Positions 56,922 through 64,000 of a DNA stretch of 64,000 nt are shown piece by piece. This stretch comes from Glandiceps talaboti (lineage: Eukaryota; Hemichordata; Enteropneusta; Spengelidae): the NCBI RefSeq assembly GCF_964340395.1, contig NC_135551.1, forward strand, positions 31,458,955-31,522,954, given 5' to 3'. Each line of letters starts with the position of its first letter. Position 1 is the stretch's first letter. The position numbers and the translations under genes are program-made. The notes beneath the pieces are model-generated. The model ran no database searches, was not told the DNA's origin, and saw only the letters and a program-made list of their open reading frames with translations.

Positions 56922-59900
56922 AATCGTAGAGGCGAGGTTTGTCATCGATATCAGATTACTAGTATAAAGGTTAATATTAACACTATCTGATCTATTGGGG
57001 GGGGGGTGTTCTTACACTTTTTTATATTTTGCAGATAAAATGCATTTCAAACACTTATGATAACACTAATCGTTTTGCAGTATTTTCACTTGTAAAGTGT
57101 AAGTTTTGAAAGAGATAATCAAAATTTGAAGATTATTATGTAAAATGTATCACAATTGCTAATAAAATAAAAACCACAAATAGATCAGAAGGTATTTTAT
57201 TGGAAATTGAATAATTAAACCATAAACTTTCCAACATAGGAATTGCCTATCTCCTAAGCCAGAGATGCAATGCATGAAAAACGAACTATTCACATAGTAT
57301 TGTGTGTACATTTGTATGTTGAAGGTTAAACACTTTCAATGCTTGATTAGAGATGGGGGTAGACATATATGGAGTCTCTATAAGACTATAAATGAAAGTT
57401 TTGTGTTGTGCAGTAAATCGTAAATTTTAACTACAGAAATGGCCGCCATTTAGTTCAAAGTGAAAATTATACGTGTTTCACTTCCATTTCCTCAAATCAA
57501 TGTATTTCCATACTACCTAATGCATTAGGGAACTTGCAAACCCGCCATGTTGAATGTTGCATCATGGGGAATGTGATAATAAATACTAATCAAATAGTGT
57601 TGTAAACAATAGAGTTACATTGTTTTTAACCACAAATGATCAATTCATAGTCGCCCTGACCATTGCCGGAGGCTTATTTTATCGGTAACTCCTGATTACA
57701 ACCACCACAGATAATCCCATAGTCCTTTGCAACAAATTTAGCTTTTTAAAGTTGTGAAAAGATTACTGTCAAAAAAGCCGTCAGAGAGCCCCTCCCCAAT
57801 GAGAGGGACATTTAGTGAATCACCCATCAAATGTACTGACCTTTTACTCACGATTTCATTAAACATGCAACCGAATGTATAATTTAATTTAGTTGTTAAT
57901 TTCAGATGGTGCCTTTACAAAATTATTGCTTAACAAACTATGGATTTTAACGTAAAGAAAAATCTGCCAAGTTCTCCTCTTAGCGATGGCACATGCCGCT
58001 CATCAGATATACTGACATTTTACTGTCATGGCATGGTATAAACTTTTCATTTAATATGTCAATCATCCCTATGCATGGACATGACTTGTATTTTACAACT
58101 TGACAGTTCACCGTGATCTCAACCTTCAAGTTCAAATCCACTGGCATGTGTCTACCATGCGTGAGCTAATACTTACTGGCCCAACAATTGCATAGCTGTT
58201 TCATGACTTTCTCACAACCAGCTGAACAACAACCATATTTGGCATAATTCACATTTTGCTTATAAATAGACAAAATATCTGTTATCAACGTCGAGCTGAA
58301 AACTTGACCTTTGACCCCAACCTTCACCTGCATGGTTAAACAGCCAAACATGGTCTGTGAATCAGCACATTATCATGGTAACTTAAATTTTCACACTGTG
58401 TTATACTGTTCTCGAAAATAGTCCATAATATTCGAAAGTCCACAAAAGGCCTTCAGTTTATGTCTTGTTTGATTTGCATTTCGAAGTTAGATACACATGT
58501 GTGCACTTTGAAGGGTACAACTATTATAGTCAGAAAAGAGTTCCTGGCCAAGACGTTTTGCCCAGCCTTAAAGATTACAGGGCATTACATATATTTGTTA
58601 TAATACTTGAATACATACCGAATATGATGGTCTATGCATGTAAGAAAGGAGCATTGTATATTCACTTCTTTACATAGAAACTGTACAGACTTTTAGATGA
58701 ATGCGTATAAAGTTGTGTGAGTGGGTTGATATAGATAGACAGTGTTTACTATTTGAATGCTTACTGCGGTATGAATACTTTATTCATATATGTACAGATG
58801 GATATAAGGATCAGTTACACTTTGATGAGGAGGTGGTATGTGGATGTTTAAGTCATTAGGACCACTTGGTAGTTGTGTGTTTATTTGTGGATACTACAGA
58901 AACCACAAACTAACATTCGATTTACCTGAGAAGTAACCGGTTTCTGAAATAGATTTATATTCAGCTAGAGTAGCTCCATACATAACACACTCTGCATATG
59001 TGCAGCTATCCAATGTTTAGGTTCTGGGAAGTACAGGAAGCAATAAGCTGATATTTCCACCCAACCTACATTAGTACACACGCTGCTAACACCTGTGATG
59101 GAGATAAAATGTGTATATATCCTCATTACAAACACCGATCACCGCTACATTTGTGGTATTTATAAGCATTAATGCAATGAAAGGAAAATTCAGCCAGACT
59201 TATTTCAACCATTTGGACGTGCGTTGATTACTGCTTTCAAAGTAAATATGCTATAGTATTGGGTGATAAAGTTGACCCCAATGACTTCTTCAACCTTGAA
59301 GTCGTGTAATAAAGTCCTACTACACGTTGCCTCTGTTCTGATCAGTTATTTTGGTCATTTCCTGTAATTATTTAAGGTTTTAACAAATACAGTATAAAGA
59401 ATATCAAGACAAACAGATTAGGGTTAATGTGACGTCATCAGAAGTAATTTTTCCATAAACCTTTACGAGAACCCCCAAATCGCTGAAGTGAATGTGGTTA
59501 GGGATTATTCAAGTTACCGAGGATCTATTTCACTAAGTGTACTAAAAGTAGAAAGTGACTAGAGTTTTCCATCAAATCAATGGGAGACCGAAGAAAGTCT
59601 AAACACCTCAAGTGTATATATAAATTAATGCAAACAGTTCATATAAGCGATTATTTACACACCACAATGTGGGAATACATTTTGAACACATACATATTTT
59701 TTTCAAAATGGTCGAAGCAAATATAACTGCGTAGTACCCCTACCTGGTACATGAAGAGAAGGGAGGAAAAGAAGTAATGACAACAATTCCATAACAGTCA
59801 ATACTTCAACACACACCTAGTAATAGTTTCGACATCTATTTTCACTCACAGAGAGTAAAGTTGCCAACTACATGTAGCTGTGTAGAGTATCCCCTTTTAT

Positions 59901-62900
59901 ATAATACAAGACCTTGTTAAACAAATAATTTTGTTTTTATTGCTTTTATTTATTTGACATTTTCAAAATAATTTGATTATTTGTATGAAATTATATCGAC
60001 ATTATTTGATTATTTTACCATCTTTTGAAAAACAGTGTCATACCTTTTCATCATTCAAATTTTCATCATTTCACCTTTATTGAATTCTAGGTATTATTTA
60101 TATCAACAATTATATTATTGTGATAGCTCTACGAAGTGTGTCTATTCAAGATATAAATTGCTGGTCGTCAAAACGATCAATAACTTGAGTTTTTTTACAA
60201 TCGGGTAACTTTGTTAGGTAGTTTTTGTTTGTCAATGAATCAGTTTTGTCGATAAATTATTATCACCACACTAAATGCATACACACAAAATGCCCTGGTA
60301 GAAGAAAATCTGTTTTTTAAAACATAGAGGTTCGTTTAGGGGGGTCATGTCACACAAACACATCCACCTACCCCCCCCCCCCACACACACACACACACAC
60401 ATGGACAAAGCTATCATGTAACGCTTCCTTATTACAGGTAAAACTTTATTTATATCGCGCCTACCAAAAATGAAATCACGATGTAAATTATATGATCATT
60501 CAAAAACAGACAAAATCTGCTTAGTAACTAAGACCACGCCCATGGCAACAGTACCACAGTGTATTGCAAAAATAGAAAGAAGGATGGATAGATAAGTGAA
60601 TATTCGTTCCAAAGATGAACGATATATATGCCTTGTAACCATAGCAGCGACAATGTGCCAGCACCTTTTACTAAGGTAATACTTGTATGGGGTAGTCAAG
60701 TGATCATGAATTTAGTATTCAAAAGTGAACACATACTTATTTATTTATCTATTTATTTATTAAGCCTTCACAAGTAGAAAAACAAAACAAAAACACAGTT
60801 CATGACAATCGTACAATACAATACACTATTAAAATGGCACCAGCAACATGCTAAGAATTTGACAACTCTGTGGATCCTTCGCATAATTTACAAACGCGTA
60901 TGACGGACACTGTCTGTCAGTCAATCTGACATACGAGATGTTTTATATTCCATGGACACGCCCTTAACAACAACCAAACAGCAGTATAGATGTGTGCAAA
61001 CAAAGTAATGGATATGATTTGACTTGTTAAGACAGGATGACGTCACATCAAGCAAATGTACCTCAAATAGTTACCCAGACTACCCTTGTAACACAACAAC
61101 ACTATCGCCCTTTTTTTACAACTTTCGTCAAATCTACTTTGAAAATTTGACTAAAGAAAATATTTGTATGTCACGTTTAGTTTCTATTTTGAAAGTACGA
61201 CTAACGAGTAAATTGTTTTAATTTCGTAATATTGATCTTTTGAAAAGTATAAACTTTAATATTGGCATAGTTTTTCTCTACACACAGTCATCACTTTACT
61301 TACTAAATTATCGTTAAAATAGTCACAAAAGAAGGACTTTATTATAATAAACCTGTGGATCGAATTATATGTTAACCATAATATGAGATGAAATGTAACT
61401 ATTATTTAAAATACTTTATAAAAGATCTAGACCACTCTTGTTAATTTCCAGTGTAGGACAATGATAATTATAAACATTAAGCTTTCGGAATTTAATTTAA
61501 TTTTGACATTTACATTTCACTTGAGATATTAAAACGTATTATTAAGTTTAGAAGTGACTTTAATATAGTTACTGCAAGGGGACGAAATTGCCGAAATAAT
61601 CAATATTGAAATATTGGTCGTTTACACTATTCTTCACTTTGTTCATCACGTGATCGATACAGTGCAGTCCATGACAAGTCGACAAAATATATCGTTTTGA
61701 GCAGCTAACTTAACTTCAAACACTTACTAGTACTATATGTTGGCATGAACTCATGGATAACTATTAAAGTGTCTTCTTTTTTCACCCGTAATTCATAATT
61801 AACTAAAGTTGCCTTCTTGAAAATAATTATTCGTCGAGCAAGGAGATCCTTTCAAAATTCAATGGCACTACGTGTATTTCGTAGATACACTCTTTTATTT
61901 GGAACAAAGGTGATGAGTGTTAAGGACTATGGTTTATTCGGATGATAGGTCGAGTGTCGTTGGGGTTGAATCACGTGACAAAGCAGAAGGTAAAACCCAA
62001 ATACACATCGATGATTGTAACCTAAAACTGAAAGTTTTGTTCCCCTGTTGTACACTTTTGATGGTCATGTGTTTGTGGATACTACGTGGTCATGTGTTTG
62101 TTGATACTACGCGGACTGGTACCAAATTTGTGTACTGCATCTCTTTTCGAAATTGTATATATGATGTAACATGGATACCTTCTAGTTCCCAAAGTTTGGC
62201 TAGCTAATTGGAATTTGAACGTAGTTTAAAGAGAATCTAATTGGTTTGTAATTTATTACAGTTAGTACAAGTCCTCTGGTACTGGAAAGACGTTATACCA
62301 CATATATTGGGTGATAATGACAATTGTTTATGTGTTTTTTCCACTTCTTGGTACAATGCATATATGTAATCTGATCACTAGTAATACCTTATGACATATA
62401 TTCATACAAAATCGTTCAGCAAGACAAATTGAAATATCCACTCTGGATAGCTCAGTATTATACGTCACGTATATGAAATCTACACCGATGACGTCGTGAA
62501 CAGTTAATGACGACATGAAAGTTCCCAAGCGTCTATCGTGTCAAATTATCACCAACTCACCCCTTATCATAACAAGTCAAAGGTGTCGACATTTGGCATT
62601 TGTCAAGATGACTAATAACGCCATAAAGTTGCATGTGCTGTAACTGTACGTTGTTGCACAGCAAATATTTATACAGAATTAATCTACTAAGGATACTCTG
62701 AACCGTTCAATTACATCTTTATGGCGTTCTTTCGTCGAGACAAAGTTTGCGTTGATATTTGACCTCAGACTGAAGTAATGATCAACCGTAGTGTAAAACA
62801 ACTTTATACATCAATGACCTGAATTTCAAAAGCTAAATTCTCTAAGTAACTTATAAAGGGTCGGCTGTCTTAGTAAAATGAGAGAAATGAACACGTAGAA

Positions 62901-64000
62901 ATGTAGATTAGCAAGTAGAGAAGGTGATACTAGTGTAGTTCAAATTAACGCTTGCCTAATTACTTTTACTATTTGAGTTGGAGTCAAGCTCTACGAATGG
63001 TAAAGTATTCTATATATGGTAAGATACCCGAGTATAATCCAAAGGTTTTGCAAGTGGACTACTAGTTCTTTAAGGCAGCAATTCATTTTTGTAAGTTCAT
63101 CAGTTTCAACAGAGAAATGACAATAAGTACGAACTACAGGTTCAAGACCGTGTCCCTTTAATCTTTAAAAAATGTGTTATATTCGTCACTTGTAGCATTG
63201 AAGAGTTGAAAGCTCTTATTAATCTTAGTATACAGGTATATATAGTGTAGTGAGATGAAAATTCACGGTACCGATAAATACTTAAAATTATTAATTTCAT
63301 CACGCCGATGTCAATATTTATGCTTTAGCCGCGCCCAGCAAATAACAGTATCGTGGTTTTCATATGGGAGAAACAATGAAAGTGGAGGAAGGGGCACTTG
63401 TATCGGAGTTATCGGAAGCTATATTTCCAAGGATGCTAATTCACATTGTGCGGTTCCCTTAAATGGAGAGTATTAAGGGAACTGCGAATGAATATGAGTC
63501 ACTACTACTGTGCTGATATACACCCACCCACAATATTATAGTCAATACTGCCATATGGCAATTTTACTGTTTTATGAAACTGCTTTCACTCGTGGAACGA
63601 TCCGAGTGGGTTGTAAGCTCTTCATACTCCAAACAAACTTACAAGATCATGATGCTGGTGAAGTTTTGTCCTCTAAGACTTGTAGTTTGCCTATTCTTCC
63701 TTACAAGAGTCACATCTATTACACCCGCCATAGATTGTGAAGCAATGGATGGAATGACACGGTTTATATGTGATCTTGTGCTACGCGACCTCGCAGATCT
63801 ATCACAAAGCATAACAGTTACTTTGAAATATCGGATAGAGGCACATTTCAACGGAGACGCACATTTCAACGGAGAAATTGTTCGTAAGTCGGGAACATTT
63901 GATATCTATGTAAACATTGTCTCTAACTCTACAATTCCGAGTTTTAATATAACTTTTGTAAATGAAAGTGATAGTGGGGTAATAGATCAGTATTTGCCAA
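56922..64000. other. gene-free right flank
   Basis: No convincing gene in 7 kb. It contains a G run near 56997-57007, a short C/CA run at 60370-60401, and at 60430-60480 the word aactttatttatatcgcgcc, which resembles conserved cores of some SINE-like repeats. Open frames at 58465, 61917, 63255 and 63510 show no recognisable features. The window ends without a gene boundary. Confidence 0.45.

Overview
The window is animal nuclear DNA. Protein genes are sparse and compact, with GT-AG introns, TATA boxes and AATAAA signals. Microsatellites, minisatellites and decayed non-LTR retroelements are abundant. The microsatellites (CATA, GACA, GA, TGTTG), the C-run-rich dispersed repeats and the Ig receptors with ITIM tails suggest a marine invertebrate, perhaps a hemichordate or cephalochordate. 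That assignment is inference; no single feature proves it.

The left two thirds (3.3-43.0 kb) holds six related cell-surface receptor genes, all on the minus strand and head to tail. Their architectures are: V-C-C (3.3-5.2 kb); V-V-C-C with four ITIMs (16.1-18.5 kb); V-V plus a mucin-like stalk with three ITIMs (20.7-23.6 kb); V-V-C-C with a prematurely terminated tail (28.5-31.6 kb); V-V-C-C with up to five ITIM-type motifs (33.3-35.9 kb, two exons); and V-V-C-C with four ITIMs (41.0-43.0 kb). The ectodomains resemble the Kirrel/nephrin/Irre class of Ig adhesion proteins. The tails carry YAEV/YAEL/YADL motifs of the kind that recruit SHP-type phosphatases in vertebrate inhibitory receptors such as SIRP-alpha. 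Together they look like a tandemly expanded family of inhibitory (self-recognition or immune) receptors, and this is the most interesting system here.

The right third (43-64 kb) has few genes. A small membrane-protein gene at 49.5 kb is interrupted by one in-frame stop. A non-LTR reverse-transcriptase remnant lies at 51.3-52.5 kb. A possible cytochrome-P450-like first exon at 53.97 kb ends against a 2.4-kb array of a 27-bp satellite (54.13-56.52 kb), which is fused to a 72-bp minisatellite. A 49-bp minisatellite (45.8-46.4 kb) abuts a member of a fold-back repeat family whose other copies lie in an intron of the receptor cluster. From 56.9 to 64.0 kb I see no convincing gene.

Many long open frames in the window are translations of simple repeats and were not accepted as genes. 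Several open frames also begin at TTG or GTG; for receptor genes I moved the start to the first plausible ATG.
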